Positions 1 through 6,576 of a stretch of DNA of 64,000 nucleotides are shown here, piece by piece. Numbering within the stretch: the stretch's first letter is position 1; every line of letters begins with the position of its first letter. The notes beneath the pieces are model-generated. The model was given only the letters and a program-made list of their open reading frames with translations. It was not told the origin of the DNA and did not search any database. The translations under genes and the position numbers were made by a program. This DNA is from DASRDB01 sp035652815. GTDB taxonomy: Bacteria; Chloroflexota; Ktedonobacteria; Ktedonobacterales; Ktedonobacteraceae. The stretch is taken from positions 87,105 through 151,104 of the forward strand of contig DASRDB010000015.1 of the NCBI GenBank assembly GCA_035652815.1. Direction: 5' to 3'.

Positions 1-291
1 CTGGTTGGTCTATTTCTGCCGCCCCTGGTTATGCTGGCGGTGCGCCCGAGCTGGACGGGGCAACTGAAGTTTGTAACCACCTTCCTGGCGGCACTAGTCC
101 TGGGTATTTGCGCCAGCACCTTAGCCGGTGAGCTGGCGGCAGGCTTTCCAGATAACCTGATTGCCATACTCATCGATACCTCGCTTGTGTATCTCGGCTC
201 GCAGGTGGCCTACAGGTTCTTCTGGAAGCCTGTGCTGGAGCCGCGCCTGTCGCAGCCGCCCGAACTGAGTCCCAGGCGAGTTCGCAAATAA
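1..291 (+). CDS. Membrane protein, C-terminal part (gene cut by window edge)
   Basis: The frame is open from the first base of the window, so this is the 3' end of a longer gene and the ATG at base 31 is probably internal. The 96 visible residues hold two hydrophobic stretches (roughly residues 20-42 and 53-75), then a short polar tail rich in Pro and Arg. This is compatible with the last two helices of a multi-spanning membrane protein. I do not recognise the family. A terminator-like hairpin follows directly, which supports the stop at 289-291 as the natural gene end. Confidence 0.55.
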   Translation: MVGLFLPPLVMLAVRPSWTGQLKFVTTFLAALVLGICASTLAGELAAGFPDNLIAILIDTSLVYLGSQVAYRFFWKPVLEPRLSQPPELSPRRVRK

Positions 292-302
292 CCCCGGAGA
301 TT

Positions 303-334
303 GTGGCGCGGAAATGTTTCCGCGTCACATTTTT
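303..334 (+). terminator. Rho-independent terminator
   Basis: GTGGCGCGGAAA (303-314) pairs with TTTCCGCGTCAC (317-328) apart from one internal mismatch, and is followed by ATTTTTC. It lies just after the stop of the truncated membrane protein gene. Confidence 0.7.
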
Positions 335-434
335 CATGGACGAAAAAGACGAACTGCGAACGTCTTTATGAGTGACAAGGCATAAAAACGGCCTGCGCCA
401 AGATAAAATAGGCCAAATAGGCCAGTTTCTAGCC

Positions 435-524
435 TTGACAAACCGGCAGTAGATTCCGTATACTCGCAAGAGTAGAGATAAATCTTATCTCGGACTTATT
501 GAACTTCCCAGGTAGAAAACCTGG
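435..524 (+). promoter_or_regulatory. Near-consensus sigma-70 type promoter plus leader hairpin
   Basis: TTGACA at 435-440 and TATACT at 459-464 are separated by 18 bases. Downstream, in the presumed 5' leader, CCAGGT (508-513) and ACCTGG (519-524) form a small perfect hairpin with a five-base loop. The promoter points at the small peptide gene starting at 566. The hairpin could stabilise the mRNA or act in regulation; that part is inference. Confidence 0.7.
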
Positions 525-565
525 CAATTCACTTTTGCGCAATCTTATGAAAGGAGATGGCAAGC

Positions 566-763
566 ATGGCTAATCCGATCTGCTTGTTTAACATGATCAC
601 CATGCCTACGATTCCAACTTGCTCTGGCCATGCTATGCCCATCGGCCTCCGGCAGCGCTACGTGGATCGCGGCATCCTTAACAGGACTTCTGCGCCCATT
701 TTCGTCTTCGCCGACGGCCGCATTGTGCCCATCTCCAGGGGGTCTCCACCATTCTACGATTGA
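566..763 (+). CDS. Small peptide of unknown function (65 aa)
   Basis: The ATG at 566 lies nine bases after AAAGGAG (550-556), a strong ribosome binding site; the in-frame ATG at 557 overlaps that site and is less likely. It has its own near-consensus promoter upstream and a strong terminator downstream, so it looks like a complete independent transcription unit. The 65-residue product begins MANPICLF, has two Cys (positions 6 and 19) in a Pro/Met/Thr-rich N-terminal third, and a basic then aromatic C-terminal half. It has no signal peptide or clear membrane helix. I do not recognise the family. It precedes an ABC-2 exporter and two acetyltransferases, so a secreted or modified peptide is possible, but that is speculation. 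Confidence 0.5.
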   Translation: MANPICLFNMITMPTIPTCSGHAMPIGLRQRYVDRGILNRTSAPIFVFADGRIVPISRGSPPFYD

Positions 764-790
764 ATAGGTGACAAAAGAAGAGATTTCCCC

Positions 791-839
791 AACCGTGGGC
801 ACTGAAGTAGCAAACGAAAATTCAGTCCCACGGTTTTTT
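791..839 (+). terminator. Rho-independent terminator
   Basis: AACCGTGGG(C)ACTGAA at 791-806 pairs with TTCAGTCCCACGGTT at 821-835 apart from one bulged base, followed by a run of T. It ends the transcript of the 65-residue peptide gene. Confidence 0.85.
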
Positions 840-870
840 ATTGTTCTCGTATTTTGTCAGGAAAGGAAGT

Positions 871-996
871 TTGAACACATGTACGCAGAGCGCGTTAGAA
901 ACTGACGGGGGATGTCAGGAATTGCCAGGTATACTAGTTCTGTCGAAAGAAGAACGCTACGAAGCTCTGGCAGGCCTGATCATCGTTGGGGGATGA
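871..996 (+). CDS. Possible small ORF (41 aa) ending in Gly-Gly
   Basis: A TTG codon at 871 follows AGGAAAGGAAG (859-869). Translation from it gives 41 residues with two Cys near the N-terminus and a protein-like second half (VLSKEERYEALAG, then LIIVGG). The stop overlaps the next small ORF by ATGA (993-996). The amphipathic stretch and final Gly-Gly are reminiscent of a leader peptide, but nothing follows the GG in this frame. It may instead be the front of a frame-disrupted gene. The start is uncertain because the ribosome binding site is very close to it; a rival 8-codon ORF starts at the ATG at 879. Confidence 0.3.
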   Translation: MNTCTQSALETDGGCQELPGILVLSKEERYEALAGLIIVGG

Positions 997-1103
997 CAGA
1001 AGAACAGGCCCTCACTGCCCGGTTGTACAGGTACACATCTGTTCTTATGAGCGATGTTTTTATGGAAGCAATGTTCTATGTTGACAATACCAACTGGGTA
1101 TAA
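993..1103 (+). CDS. Possible small ORF (36 aa) overlapping the previous one
   Basis: The ATG at 993 overlaps the preceding stop (ATGA), a typical translational-coupling arrangement, and the 36-residue product (begins MTEEQALTARLY, ends NTNWV) has natural-looking composition. It stops 15 bases before the ABC ATPase start. The frame is also open upstream to an ATG at 912, giving 63 residues, but the upstream part looks non-coding. Alternatively this and the 41-residue ORF are one older gene broken by a frameshift at the GGGGGA run. Confidence 0.3.
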   Translation: MTEEQALTARLYRYTSVLMSDVFMEAMFYVDNTNWV

Positions 1104-1118
1104 AGGAGAAAAGCATTC

Positions 1119-2075
1119 ATGGCAGTTCATAATCTCGAAGTACCAAGCTTATCAGAAACTATCACTATCGATGCGACTAAAGATGCAGTGGTCATCGATG
1201 GTGTTTCAAAGATATTCCGAAAACCAAAGCCCCTGTTCTCTTTCTTGAGCAAGAAGCGCGAGCAGGAGGCGAAGCGCGAAGTGATTGCCGTCGATAACGT
1301 CTCGATGACCGTCAAACGGCGCGAGATCATGGGCATCCTGGGCGCGAACGGCTCTGGCAAATCGACGCTCATTCGTATGCTCTCGACGCTGCTCATTCCA
1401 GATACAGGGCAGATCAGCATCTTCGGCTATGATGTAGTGAAGGACGAGCGCATGGTGCAGCGGCTCATCAACCGTGTGAGCGTTGAGGCCTCGTTCTTCA
1501 AGAAGCTGTCGCCGATGGAGAACCTGATATATGCAGCCCGGCTGTACAATATGACAACGCTTGAGGCGCGGACAAAGATTCAGGATATTCTGACGCGCCT
1601 GGGTATTCCACAGGATCGTATCGGGCAGCCTCTTGAAAACATGTCTCGTGGCATGCAGCAGAAAGTAGCCATCGCCCGAGCGTTTCTCACCGCTCCGATT
1701 GTCCTGCTGCTGGACGAGCCGACGACAGGCCTTGATCCGCGCTCGAAGATCGACGTGCAGAACTTTGTCCAGGAGTTGCGCGAGGTTCACGATGCGACCA
1801 TCTTGATTACCACGCACGACATGGACGAGGCCGAGGCCCTGTGTGATCGGGTCGCGATTATCGACCAGGGGCGTATCGTGGCGATGGGTAAGGTGGACGA
1901 ACTCAAGCGAGCCGTTACGGAGCGCATGGAGCGCACCACCCCTGTCACGATGAACGAAGTATTCATGCACTATACCGTTGCTCACCTCATCACTGACGCC
2001 GATATCGAGCGCTACGGAAGCTGGGAAAAGGCTTTCGAAGCGTTTGAGGCGCAGAAAGAGGAAGAGAACGAATAA
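1119..2075 (+). CDS. ABC transporter, ATP-binding protein
   Basis: The product is a cytoplasmic nucleotide-binding subunit that drives an ABC-2 type exporter. Visible are Walker A (GANGSGKST, about residues 75-83), a signature motif that reads MSRGMQQK in place of the usual LSGGQ form, Walker B with catalytic Glu (VLLLDEP) and the H-loop (TTHDMDEAE). The 318-residue length includes an N-terminal extension of about 20 residues and an insert rich in Lys/Glu near residue 45, before the ATPase core. The start ATG follows AAAGGAG at a good distance. The permease gene begins 16 bases after the stop, so the two form one operon. The substrate is unknown; drug or peptide export and polysaccharide export are all possible. 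Confidence 0.9.
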   Translation: MAVHNLEVPSLSETITIDATKDAVVIDGVSKIFRKPKPLFSFLSKKREQEAKREVIAVDNVSMTVKRREIMGILGANGSGKSTLIRMLSTLLIPDTGQISIFGYDVVKDERMVQRLINRVSVEASFFKKLSPMENLIYAARLYNMTTLEARTKIQDILTRLGIPQDRIGQPLENMSRGMQQKVAIARAFLTAPIVLLLDEPTTGLDPRSKIDVQNFVQELREVHDATILITTHDMDEAEALCDRVAIIDQGRIVAMGKVDELKRAVTERMERTTPVTMNEVFMHYTVAHLITDADIERYGSWEKAFEAFEAQKEEENE

Positions 2076-2091
2076 ACGGGAGTTTCTACCC

Positions 2092-2925
2092 ATGTCTTCA
2101 ATGATGCATAGAGGGCGCGCATCCTACGCCTTCTTTGAACGAAACTGGAACCTGACCAAGCGATACTGGGCCTGGGAGCTTGTATGGCTTGTCTACAATA
2201 TCGTGAACGCGATGAGCGTGACCTACATCGGAAAAAGCGCTCAGTTGATTACCGGCGTGAAGGGGATCGATATCGACCGCATGGTGCTGTACCTGCTGAT
2301 CGGTACCTCGGTCTGGTCGTACCTCAGCGTGACCTTCGAGGGTGTCACCGACATGATTACCATCGAACGCTGGGAGGGAACTATCGAGCATACCTTCATG
2401 GCTCCCATCTCGCGCTTCACGCACCTGATTGGCAGTTGCTGGTACGCGATCGCGCATGGCCTGCTCTTCACCTTCATCCAGTTGCTGGTGGTGGGAGCAT
2501 TCTTCCATCTCGATCTGAGCCACGCCAACTACCTGACGGCGGTCTTTATCCTGTTGATTGGCAGCATCTCGTTCGTTGGCTTCGGCATTGGCGCGTCCAT
2601 TTTGCCTCTGCTGTTCACGGAGCGCGGTTCGCAGATGTCCTATATCGTGCGCGCCATCCTGCTGCTGATCTCGGGCGTCTACTACCCGATCTCGGTTCTG
2701 CCAGGTTGGATGCAGCCGCTGGCAAGCATTTCTCCGGCTACCTATGTGCTGAATGGGTTGCGTGCGGGTGTGATGAACGGGCAGGTGATCTGGTCAGCAG
2801 AGATCTGGAGCTACACCTGGCCGCTGTTAATCACCGGAATTGTTAGCGTTCCGCTTGGCATCTACATCTTCCGCATTGCTGAGCGCTATGCAAAACGAAC
2901 CGGCAAACTCAAGAGAAACGGATAG
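2092..2925 (+). CDS. ABC-2 type transporter permease
   Basis: This is the membrane partner of the upstream ATPase. The 277 residues contain about six hydrophobic segments and the ABC-2 layout, including the late segment with YPISVLPGWMQP and SPATYVLNGLR, typical of DrrB/YadH-like permeases. The start at 2092 (MSSMMHRGR) was chosen because ACGGGAG lies nine bases upstream; longer in-frame extensions run through the ATPase gene and are highly basic. The family exports lipophilic drugs, glycans or peptides. Which one applies here cannot be read from the sequence. Confidence 0.9.
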   Translation: MSSMMHRGRASYAFFERNWNLTKRYWAWELVWLVYNIVNAMSVTYIGKSAQLITGVKGIDIDRMVLYLLIGTSVWSYLSVTFEGVTDMITIERWEGTIEHTFMAPISRFTHLIGSCWYAIAHGLLFTFIQLLVVGAFFHLDLSHANYLTAVFILLIGSISFVGFGIGASILPLLFTERGSQMSYIVRAILLLISGVYYPISVLPGWMQPLASISPATYVLNGLRAGVMNGQVIWSAEIWSYTWPLLITGIVSVPLGIYIFRIAERYAKRTGKLKRNG

Positions 2926-3035
2926 CTTGCATGGATGGAGCAGAGGCGTTTGAGCAAGCATGAAGAAACGCTTCTGAAACGCGGCCTGCTCTATCCTGTA
3001 ACCGAATAACGATAAAAAATAAGGAGAACTATAAA

Positions 3036-4016
3036 ATGGCCCAGCAAGTGTTGACAGATTTTCAGGTGCGCCGACCAACGATGAGCGACCTGAATGCAGT
3101 ATATAAAGTGCTTGAAACCTGTGATCTTGCCGATTTCGGCGCACCGGATATTACCCTGGATGACTTACGAAATGCCTGGCGATCTCCAAGCTATAGCCTG
3201 GAGGACAATGCCTGGGTGGTTACTACTTCAGATGGAGAGATCATAGCTTTTGCTGATGTGGAGGAGCTTGAACATGTGCGGAACTTTGCCTACGTGCGAG
3301 TGCTTCCCGGATATGCAGGCACGGGCATCTACGAGTACCTGTTGCAGCAGACCGAGCAGTGGGCAAGGCGGCAAATACCTCTGGCGAGACCTGATGCACG
3401 TGTCTCCATTACCAGTTGGATAGCTCCCCATAACGAAGCTGCCCGGCGTAGTTTGTTAGAGCAGGGCTTTCAGGAAATTCGTCGCCACTGGCGCATGGAG
3501 ATCGAGTTTAACGAAGCTCCGCCCGCGCCGCAGTGGCCCGAGCATATCACGGTACGCACCTTTCAACGAGGGGAAGAACGACTGGTTTTTGATACCGACG
3601 AAGAGGCCTTTAAAGATCACTGGGGCCATCTTCCAATGGATTTTGAGCGCTGGAAGCATTGGACGGTCGAGCGCGAAAACTTTGATCCGACGCTCTGGTT
3701 CCTGGCCTTTGATGGCGACCGCATAGCTGGCATCTCATTGTGTAAGCGAGAACACGAATTTGGTTGGGTTGATACCCTGGGCGTCCTTCGTCCCTGGCGG
3801 CGTCAGGGCCTGGGTATGGCTCTCCTGCTGCACTCGTTCAATGAGTTTTACCGGCGCGGATGGCGCAAAGCAGGATTGGGAGTCGATTCACAGAATTTAA
3901 CTGGCGCGACCCGGCTCTATGAACGAGCGGGTATGCACGTCGCACGTACATTTGTCACGTATGAGAAGGAGCTACGACCGGGCGTGGAGTTGAGTACGCA
4001 AACGGTTTCGGTCTAG
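3036..4016 (+). CDS. Tandem GNAT-fold N-acetyltransferase
   Basis: The 326-residue protein has two GNAT domains (about residues 10-155 and 170-315), the arrangement seen in MshD-like enzymes, which transfer an acetyl group from acetyl-CoA to an amine. In the second domain the acetyl-CoA loop is intact (RRQGLGMALLL). In the first domain the equivalent segment (LPGYAGTGIYEYL) lacks the usual R/Q-x-x-G-x-G/A pattern, so only the C-terminal half is likely catalytic. AAGGAG precedes the ATG at 3036. It lies about 110 bases after the ABC permease and just before a paralogue. The substrate is unknown. Confidence 0.85.
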   Translation: MAQQVLTDFQVRRPTMSDLNAVYKVLETCDLADFGAPDITLDDLRNAWRSPSYSLEDNAWVVTTSDGEIIAFADVEELEHVRNFAYVRVLPGYAGTGIYEYLLQQTEQWARRQIPLARPDARVSITSWIAPHNEAARRSLLEQGFQEIRRHWRMEIEFNEAPPAPQWPEHITVRTFQRGEERLVFDTDEEAFKDHWGHLPMDFERWKHWTVERENFDPTLWFLAFDGDRIAGISLCKREHEFGWVDTLGVLRPWRRQGLGMALLLHSFNEFYRRGWRKAGLGVDSQNLTGATRLYERAGMHVARTFVTYEKELRPGVELSTQTVSV

Positions 4017-4082
4017 AGCGGAGTGGAAGCGGCTATTCCTTCCCCTCCTTCTCAAAAAGCCCGTAGAATGGAGAACCTGGCA

Positions 4083-4757
4083 ATGTCTGTTTCTTTGAAA
4101 AACCTGTCGGCACGTAGACCAACATTTGAAGATGAGGTAGCCATCTCTGAGTTAATCAGAGCGTGTGACATTGCTGAATACGGTATACAGGATAGCAGTG
4201 TGGATGACTTGAAGGCGATATTGCAAAAGGTTGGTTTTCACCTGGAGAGCGATGCCTGGGTCATCACAACCCATAAAGGGCAGATCGTTGGATTTGCCTG
4301 TGTCTGGCACCAGGATTACGAGGAGATTCACACCTTCGTCTGCGTGCATCCGCACTATCGCAAGCGCGGTATAGGTACGCTGCTGCTGCGGCTGGTAGAG
4401 CTGCGAGCCCGCGAAAAGATGCGCTGCGCCCGTGAGGACGCGCGAGTGATATTGAGAGCAATGGTGAGTGGCACCAACATCGAGGCGAGAAACCTGTTCG
4501 AGCGGGAAGGTTACACGACAGTACGCGAGTTCTGGCGGGTAGTGGTAACGCTCGATGGGTCCACCGATAGCGGCTTACCGGCTGGTAAGATGACCCTCGA
4601 TCTCGATGTAGACTCGCGACGGTTGATCGGTACATCGCCGCTGTTCGACCGCGATGGCATCTACAGCATCCGGCAGTACTACACGTATGAGAAGGAGTTG
4701 CGTTCTGGAGCGATTCATCCCCAGATCGAAGATGAGCTTCAGCCGCTCTCCGCGTAG
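4083..4757 (+). CDS. GNAT-family N-acetyltransferase, paralogue with shortened C-terminal half
   Basis: The N-terminal ~155 residues align by eye with the first domain of the preceding protein (shared ARRPT, then DAWVITT against NAWVVTT), and the C-terminus shares the TYEKELR motif. The acetyl-CoA loop (YRKRGIGTLLL) is intact here. The second GNAT domain is reduced to about 65 residues, so this is a tandem duplicate that kept the opposite half. The start at 4083 follows a TGGAG site nine bases upstream; a longer start at 4023 would add a Pro/Ser-rich tail of 20 residues. It acts on an unknown amine substrate. Confidence 0.8.
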   Translation: MSVSLKNLSARRPTFEDEVAISELIRACDIAEYGIQDSSVDDLKAILQKVGFHLESDAWVITTHKGQIVGFACVWHQDYEEIHTFVCVHPHYRKRGIGTLLLRLVELRAREKMRCAREDARVILRAMVSGTNIEARNLFEREGYTTVREFWRVVVTLDGSTDSGLPAGKMTLDLDVDSRRLIGTSPLFDRDGIYSIRQYYTYEKELRSGAIHPQIEDELQPLSA

Positions 4758-4774
4758 TTGTGGTTTCTTCTAAA

Positions 4775-4823
4775 GATGCTGGGAATATGTTCGTCAGAAA
4801 AAGATGGGCATATTCCCAGCATC
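4775..4823. repeat. Perfect 15-bp inverted repeat, probable terminator hairpin
   Basis: GATGCTGGGAATATG (4775-4789) is the exact reverse complement of 4809-4823, with a 19-base loop. It lies 18 bases after the GNAT stop. No T-run follows, so it may be an intrinsic terminator without a U tract or an mRNA-end stabiliser. Confidence 0.6.
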
Positions 4824-4936
4824 TGCGAAGTACTATTTTGGACGGTGCTGGCGTTACTATCATTTTCTTTCTGCCGTTTGAAAGGATGTGGGTGAAGTCC
4901 TTATTTCAGGAACATGTATAACAGAGGAAAACTCGT

Positions 4937-5125
4937 ATGGTATATGCAAGTATGCTGGCATCTGTAGCCTCCGGGGGCATACGTCTCGTTTATTTATTGT
5001 TGGTGATACTGGCAGTGCTGCTGCTGCTGGTAGGATGTGGTATTGCGGTGTATACGTTATACAATCTACGGAAAGATTCGCTTGCGCTCGTTTCCATGGA
5101 ACAACTGGATAGCGAAAACCGGTAA
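4937..5125 (+). CDS. Small single-span membrane protein (62 aa)
   Basis: AGAGGA lies about nine bases before the ATG at 4937. The product has one long hydrophobic segment (about residues 16-40, Leu/Val-rich and ending in a Cys-Gly) followed by a short charged tail. Function is unknown. Its 3' end overlaps the presumed start of the MFS gene in another frame, so either they are translationally coupled or the MFS start is further downstream than annotated. Confidence 0.5.
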   Translation: MVYASMLASVASGGIRLVYLLLVILAVLLLLVGCGIAVYTLYNLRKDSLALVSMEQLDSENR

Positions 5126-6398
5126 ACTATCGCGTCGAACGGTCATTCCACTGCTCGTTGGCACGTTGATTTTGCGCGCCAACGGGGGAGCCAGTTCGAT
5201 TGTGCTGGGTCGTTTCCTCGCGCAACTTTCCCGAGAGCATGGCCATCCCATCTCCAATATCGATGTCGGCCTGATTTCTGCGGCCTTTTTCGTTGTAGAA
5301 CTTTCCCTCGCGCCAGTTATGGGGGCGCTCAGCGATCGCTGGGGCAGGCGCTTTTTTCTGACGATCGGTCCGTTGTTTGGGCTTGTCCAGGTTGGTCTGC
5401 TTATTTTCACACCCTCGACGGACCCTTTGCCTTATTTACTCAGTCTGCAATTTTTGTCCGGTATCGCTTCGGCCATGCAGGTACCGGCGGTTCTTGGCTA
5501 TCTTGCGGATTATACCAGGGACAATAACGCGCTTCGCATGCGCGTGATGAGCTTTTACGAACTGGTTACGAGTGGCGGATTGGCGGTAGGCGTTCTTCTA
5601 GGCGGTTTTGCCTGGGACCGCTTCGGGCGCAATACCTTCGCCCTGCTTGCGCTTGGTTATTTGATTGTCACTTTCTGTATGCTGCTGGTTCCTGCGGTGA
5701 GGCAGGTGATCGAGCGCGTGCGCTTGCGCGCCCTTGCTCAGCGCTACTGGCGTGTTCTGCGCACTCCTCGCCTGTTCATCTTCATACCCGCCTGGATCAG
5801 TATCAGCGCGCTGGTAGGTGTCTGGCTGAGTTCGCAGTTAACCTTCGTGCTTTCCTCGCGGCGTGACCCGCATCAACTTTTGATGGGCAGCATGAGCGGA
5901 CACGGCGGAGGTGGACGTATCAGCCTTATTCTGGGGGCCTATGTGCTATTCTTTGGCCTCAGCCTGCTTTTCTGGGCTTTCTTTCTTAACCGCGCTCCCC
6001 GTCTGTTCTTGATGCTCGCCTCTATCACAGGCGTGTACCTGGCATGTATTGCCCTGGCCGGTCTCAATCACACGGGGGAGGATGCGCGGCCTTTGCAAAT
6101 TATATGGCTCGCGCTGTTATTTGTCGGTGTTTTCGCGGAAACGAGTTTCGCGCCAGCCGCTCTGGCATACCTCGCTGATGTCTCTGAGGAGGCGGCCAGA
6201 GATCGCGGTTTGCTCATGGGCCTGTACTCCGTCTTTTTAGGCCTCGGCCAGCTACTCGGTAATGGGCTGGGAGGCGTTTTCGCCCAATACTGGGGCTTTG
6301 ATGGCATGATCTACCTCACGGCTATCCTGGCCTTTGTGGCATTGGTCGCGCTCCTGGTACTCTTTCGCATGGAGAGAGGTTCCTCGCGTTTGGAATAA
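5082..6398 (+). CDS. Major facilitator superfamily transporter
   Basis: The protein has about 12 hydrophobic segments and the MFS loop 2-3 signature (GALSDRWGRRF). The second half contains another conserved helix near SFAPAALAYLADVSEEAARDR. MFS proteins exchange small solutes or drugs for protons across the cytoplasmic membrane; the substrate here is unknown. The start is uncertain: a TTG at 5082 follows GGAAAG, and a GTG at 5037 would extend the protein by 15 residues. No ATG is available before the first helix. It overlaps the preceding small membrane ORF. Confidence 0.8.
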   Translation: MRSFPWNNWIAKTGKLSRRTVIPLLVGTLILRANGGASSIVLGRFLAQLSREHGHPISNIDVGLISAAFFVVELSLAPVMGALSDRWGRRFFLTIGPLFGLVQVGLLIFTPSTDPLPYLLSLQFLSGIASAMQVPAVLGYLADYTRDNNALRMRVMSFYELVTSGGLAVGVLLGGFAWDRFGRNTFALLALGYLIVTFCMLLVPAVRQVIERVRLRALAQRYWRVLRTPRLFIFIPAWISISALVGVWLSSQLTFVLSSRRDPHQLLMGSMSGHGGGGRISLILGAYVLFFGLSLLFWAFFLNRAPRLFLMLASITGVYLACIALAGLNHTGEDARPLQIIWLALLFVGVFAETSFAPAALAYLADVSEEAARDRGLLMGLYSVFLGLGQLLGNGLGGVFAQYWGFDGMIYLTAILAFVALVALLVLFRMERGSSRLE

Positions 6399-6480
6399 AA
6401 CAGCAAATACCTGTTGTTTGTCAGAATATAATCACTTCTTTTTTCCTTCTTTGTACGCAAAATGGATAGGTAGATCTGCT

Positions 6481-6574
6481 ATGACGAGAAAAGCAAAAAT
6501 TATTGTCACTATTGCCCTGATGCTTGGTATGTCCCTGGCCGCGCTCGATACTACTATTGTAGGAACAGCGCTGC
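6481..6574 (+). pseudogene. 5' fragment of interrupted DHA2-type MFS exporter
   Basis: The ATG at 6481 starts a reading frame encoding the first transmembrane helix of an EmrB/QacA-like 14-helix drug exporter, with the hallmark segment LAALDTTIVGTAL. After codon 31 the similarity stops and the frame runs into unrelated sequence ending at 6648. The rest of the gene resumes at 11788. The interruption coincides with the stop codon of a serine recombinase gene on the opposite strand, so it is an insertion. Confidence 0.85.
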
Positions 6575-6576
6575 GT

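Noticed and set aside
1206..2093. 295-codon open frame on the minus strand
   Set aside because: It runs antisense across the ABC ATPase gene, whose motifs are unmistakable; its translation has no recognisable domain.
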